Source of the DNA: Ehretia macrophylla
Taxonomy: Eukaryota; Streptophyta; Magnoliopsida; Boraginales; Ehretiaceae
Reading direction: 5' to 3'
Length of the DNA: 64,000 bases
Assembly: GCA_037974665.1 (NCBI GenBank)
Contig: CM075770.1
Coordinates: 21,529,501-21,593,500, forward strand
Shown here: piece by piece, positions 25,537-37,810 of the stretch
How the letters are laid out: each line of letters starts with the position of its first letter
Numbering within the stretch: position 1 is the stretch's first letter
Program-made: the position numbers and the translations under genes
The notes under the pieces: model-generated
What the model was told of the DNA's origin: nothing
The model's database searches: none
The model's input: only the letters and a program-made list of their open reading frames with translations

Positions 25537-25541
25537 GTTCT

Positions 25542-26854
25542 TCTTAGTGATATAGCTCCTGGGAAATGTTTGAAAACATTATAGTAGGATGATTGGGTGA
25601 GTGGAAAGTTGACCTGACGTGCTTGTGCGATCCACTTTTACACTCAGCCGGATAGACTTAGTTGTAACGTTCTAAAGTACTTTTATAGATCTTGATTTCT
25701 GAATAATAATAATGTGATGGGTGTCTATTAGATAAAATAAAACCGACTAAAAATTTCTTCATAACATAACATTTAGAAAGAAATTTAATGATGCTAAGCT
25801 GTCCAAATATTCGAACAAAATGCGTTTTCAGTGAAGACTCACACTTGTTTGAGCAGCATGGATCATAACATCAATTGCTTAAAAATGATTAATATTTTAC
25901 GAGACGAGATCGACTAATATTTCTTTTTTTTTTTCAATTTTTCTGTCATAAGTATATATACATGATGGCATTAAGTTAAGCATCCCACTTAACTTGGTAA
26001 GTATATTCATAAGAGAGAGGGAAAAAAAAGGAAGAAGAAAAAAAGAAAAAAAGAAAAAAAGAAAAAAGAAAAAAGGAAAGTTGGAAGAGGAGAGAGGAAG
26101 AATAAAGTTTAGATTATCGGCATAAATATCTTTATTCTAGCCACGTGAATTGCGCATGATCTGAATTTATGAGAAAGTTTTTATAAAATTAGACAAAAAA
26201 AAAAAAAAGCTATTCAAAACCCGATTAAAATAATTAATGGTCCTAATGAAACTCTTGAAACTGAAACATCAATTTTGAGAACTGAGTTACTATAGCAATT
26301 AGGATATGATCCATTTTCCCTTCTTGGATTTGAACTCTCCTCCTATAGCAATTTTTGCTTGTACGGAATGATTTTTGACTCTTTCGGCATTAGTTAATAC
26401 TTGTTTTCGTGAAACTTACCTTCCAACAAAAAAAAAAAAATGAAACACCAGTTACCAAAATGAGGCAAGAGCAAAACTTTAATGGCCATAAAAATATAAA
26501 TAACAGAAAGTACCCTCATCTTCAATATCTACAGAACGCCTGTAAACAGTTTCCTATAACTGATCCTACGAAACACAGAATAACACAAATTTTCCTATGA
26601 TCTGAAAGAGGCTATCCAATGATAATATAATCCTCTCAGTATAGCATGCAACCATCAGCAAGAAACTTATAAAGAGACTTGCACAGCAGCAAGATTCATC
26701 TTTCCTGGACCAGCAAAGTTACCAGTTCTTTGAGTTTGTCAAGATTTCCACATTCATGCATGTGATTCAAGCGTGATCCATCGCCTAAGGAAGGTAGCTG
26801 CTAAGTCAAACAGTAACATAATTAGTATTATATTAACTATTGAACGTGTCAAAC
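25542..26854. other. Intergenic region between the KJC and mannosidase genes
   Basis: No gene is seen. It contains a long purine-rich run (about 26012-26090, GAAAA and GGAAG units) and several poly-A and poly-T runs. About the last 200 bp before 26855 probably hold the 3' UTR of the mannosidase gene on the minus strand. The 63-codon ORF at 26409-26600 has no recognisable domain. Confidence 0.6.
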
Positions 26855-29800
26855 CTATTGGTGGGGCCGTAATTCCAACTTGTATGCCTGCATTTCCATT
26901 GGAGAAATAAGGACGTGCCCTTCATGTGCACCATCTGCAAATTGCTCACTGTACCCGAGAACCTCAGCATCATCGTGTAAAAGATTCAAAGAAGTAGCTT
27001 TTGCATTCAAAACTGCAAGACCCTTGAAAATGTCAAAGAGATTAACTGCCTCGTTGGCCACACTTGAACACTGTGACCTGCCCTTTCGACAATATGAAGA
27101 ATCAAAATGCCGCCTGTGTAAAATTAAGAGGAATCGGGGCTCCTCAGATGGCTGCTGGGAATACTTTAAAGGCCGAGGGACTTGGAAGCTGACAATATGC
27201 AAGTCACATGGGAAAGGAGCCGCCAAAGGAGAGAAGGATCTAGGAGGCGGCTGTACAGAAATTTCCTGAGATTGTTTAGCAATGAATATATGCAAAGGAT
27301 AGTTCAGGTGGGCACCAACCAAATGAGAGAGAAGAGATGGACTCAAAGGACGTGGAGTTGAAATAGGACTTGCAGTTGATGAAATGTTGGATTCCAACAG
27401 GATATGGAAAACTACATTCATTGGACGGTTATCCATCACTCCTTGGCCAAGCCCACGCCCATCGTCGCTCACTAATCGCCGATCAAGCATTATCTCAAGC
27501 CATCCATTTTTAAGGCTTGCCACACCCAATGACTGTCGGGTATGAACAGAGAAGCGCTGTCCATTTGATCCTTGCATAAATGCAAGAGAGGGCATTGGGT
27601 AATAATTTCCCTGTAAAGGGATCTTGTCATATGTCTCTCGACGGCTCATCTGGAATCCATTTAAATCAGAGAAGAAAATCCTTCTGTTGTCAAGATCAGT
27701 CTTGTATCTAGCAATCAATTCCCTGTTGTTGAAATCATGTTCAAGAAGCTCAACATGATACTCCTTCTCAATGGCGAATTCCTGTATGGTATTGTCACCA
27801 TTATATATGCGGGTACTATGAGAAATGGGGGTTTTATCCCATGCTGTTTTAGGGGAAGAGTAAACCTCCTGCACCAAATGGCCCTCCGAGATAACCAGTG
27901 ACCCACCAGCTAAAATAATAGGCTCTGCATCACCATTTGGTATAAATAGGTAGGCCCCGCCTGTACTAGTGTACATACCTATTTCTTCAACAACATCGTT
28001 TTGGGAACCATCAGCACGGCTTATTTTCTGCAGCAGACCAAGCTTGAGGCTGAAGGTGAGTGTCTGATGTTGATTCTGAATTTCTACGAAGTCGCCTTCC
28101 AATTTCGAACATACATATGGAGCAGGGCAGGATATATGGCTGGAAGTGAAAATCTTCACTTGTGCTGGTTTGGCCTTTTCACATCCAACAAATCCATTTG
28201 CAACATAATAAGTTTGCAAACCCAAAGCAGGCACAGAAGCTTTCCAATAGACACGATGTCTTCCAGAAAATATCTTTCTTCCATCATGATGAAATTCAGG
28301 AGAAATCTGGCTTTTCACACAGGTCCAGTTCGAGTCCAAGATGGTGACATCCGGCCTTTCAACAACTACCATCACAATCTCGTTTCTTGTTTGCTCGAGT
28401 GGGTTAAAAAGGACCACAGTTTGCACAGTTCCTTCATGAGCGCTAATTGGTTTATGCACCGGTTGGACATCATATTTGGATCTTACCTGCACTGGCTCAA
28501 ACTGGGAGGGGTTCTGGTCATTTTTCTCATGGCGGACCCCAAGCAATACTTCAATAGCCTTAGCCATAAATATTTGTAGGTCTTGCAGAGCCAAATGCAT
28601 CCGTGTGCCGTAGTCCTCAACCACATGATTTTTGGCAGTACCAGTTACCCCATCATGATGCTGAAATAGGGCTAGGTTTCTCCTAGCAGCTGTCAACTTA
28701 TAGGAAAACCCAGTGGGTAACTTTTCACATTGTGCTCTTTGACAGTATCCTAGCAGAAAAGCCATCAACATTTCTGCACCTCTAAGTGTTTGCTCCAGTA
28801 CCCGGTCAACAGCCTTGAAGAAAGGCCTGGAAACATAATATCCGCTCCAGTAATCTTGTTGTCTATCTGCGTAAGTAAAGAAGTCACCTGCTAGAGAAGG
28901 AAAACCTCCAATTTGACCAGAGCCAACTTCACCAGGACGTGAATAGTTTATTCGCTCAGCCTCCTCACGCAGAGTCCGGAAATAATCTTCCAAGGTACCA
29001 AATTTTGCTTCAGCATTCAAGCTAGGATTGGAATTGATATAATCAAACAGCATTTGATAGTTCCTGAATTGAGCTTCGGCTTCATCGATATTAATGTAAC
29101 GGAAATCATCTCCAAGGGGAACAAGAAGTGTATTTGTTCGATAGAGTGTTGATTTCTTCCTATACTGATCCAGTAGCTTGAGTGCCCTCTCCTTCACATT
29201 TTCCTGGTTTGTCTCTACTGGATGTTCCCCCCAAGGGCAGAGTTCATAAGAAAATCCACGCATTCGAGCAAAGTCAAACTGACAGCAGATCGCAGGTTCA
29301 GGCCCACAGGTATGTGGAATGTCATAAGAATAGAAAGGCATCATGTGGACAAAAATATCAGTCGTTTCCTCGGCATCCCAGCTCTGCCGCCATATGTACT
29401 CCAAATTCTTATACAAAGCCAGTTCCTTCTTCAACTCGTAATGTGTTCTCTGTATAAGCATGTTCTCAAAACCCATGCGACGAAGAAGATAGGCCATGGT
29501 TGGCGAATAGCCAAATGGATCTATTGCCCAAGAGTTTTTGGGAATGACACCAACAGTTTCATTTAACCACATGTTTCCCTCCATAATCTGAGATCATCGC
29601 TAAAGGGAAAAGATTAGGGTTTGAACTACACAAAATAATATTAACAAAGAAACAAAGGCAGCATAAACATACATGAGCAGAAAAAAAAAAAAAAAAAATT
29701 GAATTTTTTATGTACATGATGTGAAAAACCTACATATAAGTTCGGTTCTAAATTCATAGATATCGTAGAGCAATTCCAAAAAAAAAGATATATGGAACTA

Positions 29801-32714
29801 CAAGAAAGCAAGAAAACAGAGGGTTCACATTATAGCATAAGTTACCAGAAGAAAATCTTCTGACACCCTATGGTATCTCAAAGTAAAGCTTTTTAATAAA
29901 AGTTTATCATTAGCATCGAGAATAGAGATATGTCATAAACTCCAATGGTACTACAAAGAACTCCTACGCTACATGACTATGGGCAAACAACAGCTTTTCC
30001 AGTTGAGCAGTTATAACAAGTCAACTGATAACAGCATATCCAATGACAGTATATTACAAGTTTACCGATAAGTGGTAGTCTGCATAAGCTGTCATCAGTT
30101 ATAACTCTAGGTCATAACGTCAAATAGCAATTGCAATCAAGTGTAAGGACCATCTCAATAAGCATTGAGGAGAAAGAAATGTCTGAGTTTTTACCTGTTC
30201 AATGATGGCAAAATAATGGGAGTTAGCCTGCAAAATGCAAAGAAAGAGAAATTAGTAACCAGCATTATTAATTCCTTCCATTCCTTGACAAGATTAATGG
30301 CATTTTTCAAATTTCCAATTATAATCACTCAGTTTGGTTGCACTTTAGAAACAAAATCTTAACATCGTGGAGAAAAAAATTAAATTTCCATTTATGAAGT
30401 AATATTATATAAGTATTACAAGCCATCCTTTGAGCAATTTGATTAAATTTAATGCCAGGAAAATTTATCGTTCTGTTGGTACAAACACGATACACTAAAA
30501 ATTTGTGATCTTTATAACACAACTGATAGTAACATTTCACACTTCATTTGACTATAATGTCATACCTTAGCATAAGGCCTAAAACAATTTGCAAGATTTT
30601 GTAATCTGGAGTGGTGCTAAACTTGGAGCAAACATTCACGAATTTATATTCAATTTGCAAACATCTAAACGGAAATTACCTCGTCATTCATTACCCAGCC
30701 ACCTCCAACAATTTCCAACTGACCATTCCGCACTAAGTTGATGAGAGATTCCTTCTTAGACTCCGAAGCATCCCTCCACCATCTTTCCAAATAAGACATT
30801 TCTTCCCATATAAATTTACGCCGTGCATCCTGCCATTCCAATATCCAAATTCTCACACAGTACCCACCGGAACATGTGAATTATATAGAGCAAACGAACA
30901 GCAGCAACACGTCACATCAAGGCTCCGTTTGTTTGCCGTAAAATATTTTTCTGGAAAATATTTTTCGAATTTCACGGTGATTGATAACACCGGAAAATTG
31001 GTCAACTGTAAAATGTTTTACGGTCAAAAATTGCGGCTGCTTTTTCTAAATTTTACGGTGTTTGGTAACACCATAAAATTAGTCAACCGTAAAATATTTT
31101 CCGGTCAACAATTGCAGCTAGTACAAAATTTTGTAAAATGTTTTACAGGACTTTGGGATAAGAAAACATTTTACGGAACTCACGATACATCCAAACACCA
31201 GAAAATATTTTCCAATAATCTATTTTCCGAAAAAATATTTTCCCCCAACAAATTATTTTACAGCAAACAAACGGAGCCCTGTAAAATATTTTATTTTCCA
31301 GAAAAACATTTTACACAAGCAAGTTATTTTATGACAAACAAACGAAGCCCAAGTAAGAAACCATTAAATTCTTCAATGGAGGATAGAAATGGTTATGAGG
31401 ACCTCATCTTCGGCCTCCATGTAATTAAAAAAAGTAGGAATCTTTTTTTTTAGACCAAAAAAGAACATCTTTTTCCATTAATAAAATGTGAAAACAATAA
31501 CAGTTCAGCCCAACTCATATTATTATCACTCATCTGTTCTTCTTTTATATTCTTTTTTGATAAGTAATCACCCAAAAGTCTTAAAACCACTTTTAGATCA
31601 TTCCCTAACTACAAAAAATGACCTTAAAAAGAAAAAATTATGTTAGTGTTTGTTTACTTAGAATTCAAAAAGAGTGGAATTGGTATTGGTATTGGACTAA
31701 ATCAATTCAAAATTGAATGTAAAACAAACAAACAATGACAAAATTGAAATGAAACACAGTTCTAAGCAAACAAACACTACCTATATATACGTGATGTGCT
31801 ACATTTGTAGGAGACATGATATGAGTGTGTTGTATAAAATAGTGTTGTGAGCTTAAATAATAGACCATTATTATTATAAATCTCATAAATCTACAATATT
31901 AGTCTCGCTTATGTGGTTGGTACATAAGTTAGTGGTGTAAGTTCAAGAAATAACCCGAATTAATACTTTTGGGTCTATTAGATATTTGGAAGTGTAAAAA
32001 TGAATCTTTAACCACTCAGCATATCTGATATTTGGCTCAAGACACAAGTCTCGCTTGCAGGTCCAGGTCCAGAGTTACGAGCCTCGATCGTCACGACATC
32101 TTTTATATTATTATAAAAAAAAAAATCAACGGAACACACAAATTTACCTTAGAAAGTGATTCAACAATGGTATCGAGGATGTGGCGAGATTGCTTTTGAT
32201 AATATTCCTCAACAGTAAGCTTCCAACCAGGATCATTATGCGAATGCGGCACCACAAACACCTTCAACTTCTCATTGTCCCATTCATTTCCTTTATACTT
32301 AACCTTCCAACCTTGCTTCCAAGCACCACCATCCACATCCAAGAACTCAATTTTATCATACAAATCCTTCGTCGTGATATCCACCACAGCTCCCGATACA
32401 GCGTCGCCGGAGGGAGATTTACGTGAAACGGCCTTTCTTGCCCGTGGGAGCCGGGCCGGGGTGGAGCGGAAATGGGTGGAGAGTAGGGGTTTAGGAACAC
32501 CGTAACGGTAGACGATGAGAAGGAAGAGGAAGAAGGAGATGGAGAGTCCGATAGTGAAGAAGTTGGCGAGGATGAAGTCGCGGAGAGCCGTGGTGCGTCT
32601 GCGGGATTTTCGGGGCAGTTTGGAAGAAGGTTTAGTAGCGGCGGCGGTGGTGGTGGAATGGTAAGGGAGGAGCGAGTGGGCCCACCCTCCGCCGCGGCGG
32701 CTGGAAAAGGCCAT
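26855..32714 (-). CDS. GMII: Golgi alpha-mannosidase II
   Basis: Four coding exons on the minus strand (32714-32148, 30829-30680, 30227-30195, 29587-26855) join in frame into 1160 residues, close to the usual plant length. It is a type II Golgi membrane protein: a basic N-terminus, one membrane segment at about residues 47-70, then the lumenal glycoside hydrolase family 38 domain. The zinc site HSHNDPGW is at 157-164, the nucleophile Asp in WAIDPFGYS is near 273, and HHDGVTGT is near 560. The enzyme removes two mannoses from GlcNAcMan5GlcNAc2 to let hybrid N-glycans become complex ones. The last exon of 2.7 kb holds most of the enzyme. The start is the ATG at 32714, because the basic-TM arrangement follows it directly. 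Two longer frames that begin upstream are non-homologous leader. Intron 1 carries a transposable element. Confidence 0.95.
30920..31350. mobile_element. Non-autonomous inverted-repeat element in GMII intron 1
   Basis: The left end ggctccgtttgtttgccgtaa (30921) is matched by inverted copies at 31258-31279 (ttacagcaaacaaacggagccc) and, with more changes, at about 31327-31350. The interior is built from short 'gtaaaatattttcc' and 'ggaaaatatttt' motifs on both strands. The plus-strand ORF across it (30929-31453) has only biased composition and no domain. I find no clear target duplication, so the superfamily stays open; the ends resemble MITE families of the hAT or Mutator type. Confidence 0.6.
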
Positions 32715-33930
32715 CTGAGAATTGGAAAAAAAAAAAAAAGCACACCAAAAAAAGAAAAAAGAAAAATTCTCTGGTGGATCTGAGTGCGAGTGTGAGTTGA
32801 ATAGTAAAATAATATAGATGCTAGTGTATGGAAGTCGTGGTGGGGTCCACTCAGTGAAGCCGTGTTCCAAGTCAAGTGATTAGATTAATGGGTGGATGAA
32901 TTTTTATTTTTCTATGATTTGGACAGTGATTTTTTGGAGTTTTTGACATCTGTTTTTTTTTTTTTTTTTCTTGTAAATTAACGACTTGTACTTTAATCTA
33001 CCCAAAGAATACTTACTTTAACTTATGTTTTGTAGAAAAATATAAGAAAATTGCAAAAATAAATTACACTGTGTTACTTTACTTGGTTGCTTTAGAAGAA
33101 AAAAAAAAGTGAAGTATAATGCACTTTTCATAAAGCAAAATGCCAGATGATTACTTTCAATGACAAAAATGTTTGCTTATTTAAAGCTCCATTTGTTTCA
33201 ATGAAAAGTAGAGAGGATATTTGCAAAATATTTATTTTCTCCAAGTTTGATTAAATTAAGAGGTGGAATCTGAAATAAAATATTTTTAAAAAAATTGCGA
33301 AAGACATGAAATTTTCTTAAAACAATAAAGTCAAGTATCAAAATGCTGGTTTTTTTTTTTTGTGGTCAAAATCAAAATGTTAGTTTGAATGGTTGATTTG
33401 TAGTACACATAAAAAGAACGTCTTAATTTTAAACTGAATTTCAATATGTAATTTTTTTTTTTTTGGAATTTCAATATGTAAATTTTTTTTTTTTGGTCGA
33501 AAATATACAAGGTTAAGTTATAATAAAGTCACGATGACAGTTCAATGTTTGAGTTGACTGAATAACGGTTCTAGTGCCAGACCCATGTTTAAGGAATTTA
33601 ATTATTATGTGTTTTAAAATTACATTTTCAAATGCCAACAAAATGTTTCACAAATAGCATAGCATGTTACGTTTGAATTACGATATTTTTCTTTCATTAC
33701 TAAATCTTGAAGAAAAAGGATAATTTTAAGGCCCCAAACTATATTGGGCCAGGTTAGACAAAAAATTAGTAATATTATCTGGACAAAGCCCAAAGGTAAA
33801 ACCTGGACTCGATCTTTAAAGGAAAATGTTTACGATCCAATATTTTGCGGATAGCCCGTGCCTCATTAGGATAGTAAATCGTCTGTATCCAAACAACCTC
33901 TATTTAATTATTAATACATGTCCAGCTTTA
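32715..33930. promoter_or_regulatory. Shared upstream region of GMII (-) and SEC13 (+)
   Basis: The two genes are divergent. The first part (32715-32870) is probably the GMII 5' leader. The rest is AT-rich with many poly-T runs (32953-32970, 33350-33361, 33452-33464, 33484-33494). A duplicated 'gaatttcaatatgtaa-tttttttttttttgg' unit lies near 33438-33496. No clear motif pair is recognised. Confidence 0.4.
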
Positions 33931-34011
33931 AATTAAGCAAAAGCAAAAGGCGTTTCTCTGCTCTGAAGCCCTTGTACCCGATCCGCTGAGTTCCCATCTT
34001 CTTCCTCAAAG
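33931..34011 (+). other. Probable non-coding first exon of SEC13
   Basis: A GC-richer stretch (33945-34011) ends at a donor 'aag|gtgaaatc' (34012). The matching acceptor is 'cacttgtag|gggag', so exon 2 begins at 35720, 74 bp before the SEC13 ATG. A 1.7-kb intron in the 5' UTR is usual for plant housekeeping genes and often raises expression. The transcription start is not defined. The (TA)n run at 34062-34091 lies inside this intron. Confidence 0.5.
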
Positions 34012-34060
34012 GTGAAATCTTCCTTCTCTACATCGATGTTTTGATTTATATATATGTATG

Positions 34061-34095
<35 letters not shown>

Positions 34096-35793
34096 TGTTT
34101 GTAGGTATATGGATTTGTATACATGTATATGTACACACGAGATCTAGGGAAGAAGTGTTTAGATCTGCGTTGAATACATTTGTATATCCTAAATTAATGG
34201 TCTAATTGAAAGTTTTGTTAGAGTCTTAATAGCTGCAAAGGTGATGATTTTTTAAAAAAATAAAGAAAAGATTTTTATGGAGAATTGTTATTACGCGGAT
34301 GAATATTCTGTTTAATTAATTGCGATGGAGTTTAGAATTGTTATATGTTAGTGTTTTATGTATGATTTTCGAAGATTTTATTAGTGTTTTATGTACGATT
34401 TTTAAAGATTTTATTTCCTTTTTTCACGCAATTAAATTGAGAATTATATAAGTTTTTATCTATACGTATCAATTACATCTGGTTAATCAGAGATGATTTG
34501 TTCGTATAAAACTTATGAACGATTTTTTAAAAGTAAGTTAATTTTTTATCAAGTTTTGGGAAAACATGCCTACTGTTTCAATGTCTATGGGAAAAAGTGT
34601 TCTACTGTGATTGAAGCTAATGTAATTAGTTTTCGACGTCAAAGACAGATCTTAGAGAACTCTTGAATTTTGGAAAAATATGTTTTTACACCTAGCAAAT
34701 CGTGTGATGTTATGGAAAAGATCTTAAAAAATCAGTCTTTTGCCTGGAATTAAGTATCTGGAATTACTTTGAAACATTGTTTTGCATTTAGTTTCGAGAG
34801 TGTCTAAAACTTTTATCTACTTCTTATGCTTTCCTTTCAACATTGTACTATTATAGAATTAGCTGTTGAAGCAATTGGTCTGCAACGTTTTTCCTTTTTG
34901 GTACTTATAATATTTTTCGCCTAGAGTTTAATTTGCAGTAATTGTTATGTGATAATACCTTTTTTTTTTTTAAATAAAATTAATCTTTAGAGTTGTTCTT
35001 GTATGTACACCCTCACTAGCAGCATTAAATCTCCGTTATTTGCTCCAAGTTTTGCATTTGCATTTCTCCAAGCCTTAATTACAAAGCATTCTGCTTCCAT
35101 CTGTTGCCTCCCTGTAACACAAAGGGAAACTTCTTCATTTACTTGTTTCTATCATCAAGCAATGAGCTGCTTGTTTGTTAATCATGACATGAAGCCCTCA
35201 GAAATCAGAGGTTAAATTGTCGGATAAAAAGTTCTCAGAAGGTCATCATTGTTATAGTTCTTTCGGTTTATCTAACTAGACTGTCTAAGAGCAGAATTTT
35301 TTTTTCTTAAGTTTTGTACAGCGTAAAGTAATTCTTTCTTTTTATCTATGTAACATGTAAGTTGGTTTCTTAAAGAAACTAGTCAAGGGATTATGTCCCG
35401 AAGAGTTCTTTTCTAGACATGTTATTATTATAGCAGTCTAATGTGACGTAAAATTGATAACTCGTCTTCTTTCCAGAAAAGCATAATTATCTTCTCTACC
35501 CTTTTCTTGTTATTGTAGAGAGGATTTGTTTCTCTCTTTTTTCTTTTCTGGGTGGGGCGCGTGATTGTGGGAGCAGGCCCTTGCTTAAACATTCATTGTG
35601 TTATACTAATGGTTTGTTCACCTTGTTCTTGAATATTGAATTGCTAGCAAGATTGTGCTTCAGATGAATAAATTTTCCATTTGTTATTAATTACAATATG
35701 TTTTCTCTACCACTTGTAGGGGAGTAAACAATAGCAACTGGTCAGTGATATTAAGGAGGTTAATAAAGTGAGATTAACGGCTATTCAGGAAAT

Positions 35794-36699
35794 ATGCCGG
35801 CACAGAAAATTGAAACAGGTCACAACGATGTTGTTCATGATGTATCCATGGATTACTATGGGAAACGTGTGGCTACAGCATCCTCTGATACCACCATAAA
35901 AATTGTTGGTGTGGGCAACAACTCTTCACATCCCCTTGCCACTTTAAGCGGTCATCAAGGTCCTGTCTGGCAGGTCACTTGGGCACACCCCAAATTTGGC
36001 TCAATCCTTGCTTCCTGCTCCTATGATGGGAAAGTCATCATCTGGAAAGAAGGGAACCAAAACGAGTGGACTCAAGCTCATGTTTTTAGTGATCATAAGT
36101 CATCTGTCAATTCAATTGCATGGGCGCCTCATGAACTTGGTCTGTGCTTGGCTTGTGGATCCTCTGATGGGAATATTTCAGTGTACACTGCAAGGTCAGA
36201 TGGCGGTTGGGACACCACAAAAATAAATGAAGCCCATCCTGTTGGAGTAACTTCAGTTACATGGGCCCCTTCAACAGCACCCGGTGCTTTAGTTGGATCA
36301 GGTGTGCTGGATCCTGTCCAGAAGTTGGCATCTGGTGGCTGTGATAATACTGTGAAGGTATGGAAGCTGTATAACGGTAGCTGGAAGATGGATTGTTTCC
36401 CTGCCCTTCAAATGCATAATGATTGGGTCAGAGATGTTGCTTGGGCACCCAACTTGGGACTGCCAAAGTCCACGATTGCAAGTGCTTCACAGGATGGTAC
36501 GGTTGTCATATGGACTGTGGCGAAGGAAGGTGATCAATGGGAGGGCAAGGTTCTGAAGGACTTCAAGACTCCTGTCTGGAGAGTCTCATGGTCGCTAACT
36601 GGAAACTTGTTGGCGGTCGCTGCTGGGGACAACAATGTTACCTTGTGGAAAGAGGCGGTTGATGGGGAGTGGCAACAGGTCACCACAGTTGACCAGTAA
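35794..36699 (+). CDS. SEC13: SEC13 homologue, COPII coat and nuclear-pore WD40 protein
   Basis: The 301-residue protein is encoded in one coding exon, the normal length for plant SEC13. Six WD40 blades are visible. Each has a GH- or H-x-D-x-V-type start and a W-K/W-T end: VVHDVSMDYYGKRVATASSDTT, then GPVWQVTWAHPKFGSILASC, SSVNSIAWAPHELGLCLACG, VGVTSVTWAP, DWVRDVAWAPNLGLPKSTIA and TPVWRVSWSLTGNLLAVAA. SEC13 pairs with SEC31 in the outer COPII cage at ER exit sites and is also part of the nuclear-pore Y-complex. The start codon is set by conservation from MPAQKIETGH onward. An in-frame, conserved end (VTTVDQ) is followed by TAA. No damage is seen. Confidence 0.95.
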   Translation: MPAQKIETGHNDVVHDVSMDYYGKRVATASSDTTIKIVGVGNNSSHPLATLSGHQGPVWQVTWAHPKFGSILASCSYDGKVIIWKEGNQNEWTQAHVFSDHKSSVNSIAWAPHELGLCLACGSSDGNISVYTARSDGGWDTTKINEAHPVGVTSVTWAPSTAPGALVGSGVLDPVQKLASGGCDNTVKVWKLYNGSWKMDCFPALQMHNDWVRDVAWAPNLGLPKSTIASASQDGTVVIWTVAKEGDQWEGKVLKDFKTPVWRVSWSLTGNLLAVAAGDNNVTLWKEAVDGEWQQVTTVDQ

Positions 36700-37028
36700 A
36701 TTTGAGACGATGACATCAAATCGCAGAAAGCAGCAGTTGGAGAGTGGCGACCGTTCACAATTGGACCAATGGATTGAGATTCTCCTATTCTGGCTTACCC
36801 ATCCATGCTGCTTCTAGCTTCATGGAGGGCTAGTTTCTTAGTAATCGATAATTTTGTTGGATTTTCTTATATATTTTTGTTTGTATGTGATTGATCTAGC
36901 CAAGGTAGGGAGTGAAGAAATGGGATTTTGTACTTCAAATTTTTTTTTTTTTTAAATATTATTTGAAGTTTTTCTCCTCTGCTGGATTAAATTCTCCTTG
37001 TGGGATTGGTAACTGGTTAATAATTTAA

Positions 37029-37810
37029 CAGTGTGTTTGGATTGAGAGGGGGAAATTTAATAAAGGAGAGGAGAGGAGAGTATCATAAAAGAGAGGAGGG
37101 GAGAGTATTATATTATGTTTGGATTAAATAATTTGAGGAAAGAAAGTATTATAAAGGAGTATAAGTATCATTTGTTTGGATTGGAAAGAAAATGGAAGGA
37201 ATTGATAAATTTTATGTATAAAATGACATTTAAGCCCTTTTCTTATTTTATATAAAACTTTACCAATTTTAACCATTATCTTTTTTATTTTTTATTCTTT
37301 TTATTTTTTTCCATCTTTTCCTCCACGCAGCAGCTTCATCTTCTTCACGCAGTAGCTTTTGACCCCAAAAAAAAAAAAAAAAAAACAACAACAAATACTT
37401 GCAGCAGCTTTATGTTTTATTTTTATTCTTTACTCATCTTCTTCCTTCCTCATGCTAACACGACTGCACACATTTGCACACATAAAACCACACGGACACA
37501 CACCAAAGCAAACACACAGAAGTTGTACACGACTACACACAAGCACACACGCACACACACAGTTGCATGCTTTCAGTTGAGAAGATAAAAGAGATGAGGA
37601 GGTCAAAATTGGTATCAAATTTTTGTTGGCTCCCCCTCCCTCCATTTTACCCCAAATTAGAAGGAAAGAAAAATTGGGTGTATGAGGGGTTGTTTTGACC
37701 CCTTCATTCCTCTCCCCCTTGGTAACCTTCCAAAACAAACAAGGGAATGATTAAACTCCTCCTTTACTAAACCTCCCCTTCCCCCCATTCCCCTCAATCC
37801 AAACACACCC
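37029..37810. mobile_element. Tourist/Harbinger-like non-autonomous DNA element
   Basis: The inverted ends cagtgtgtttggattgag (37029) and ctcaatccaaacacaccc (ending 37810) match at 16 of 18 positions. The 3-bp duplication TAA (37026-37028 and 37811-37813) is the size and sequence expected for PIF/Harbinger insertions. The 782-bp interior has 'gaggagagg' repeats, a poly-A run and a CA-rich stretch (37460-37565). ORFs inside (37359-37580, 37430-37738) come from this simple sequence and are not genes. Confidence 0.8.

Noticed and set aside
24746..25555. Three plus-strand frames of 71-91 codons with the same sequence
   Set aside because: These are the LTR and primer-site sequence translated in each repeat copy, not a gene family.
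26880..29566. Several plus-strand frames (26880-27269, 28001-28579, 29222-29566)
   Set aside because: They are antisense shadows of the mannosidase II last exon, which has clear catalytic motifs on the other strand.
30929..31453. 174-codon plus-strand frame
   Set aside because: It is biased sequence (many FS/KF/YF pairs) across an inverted-repeat element inside an intron of the opposite strand.
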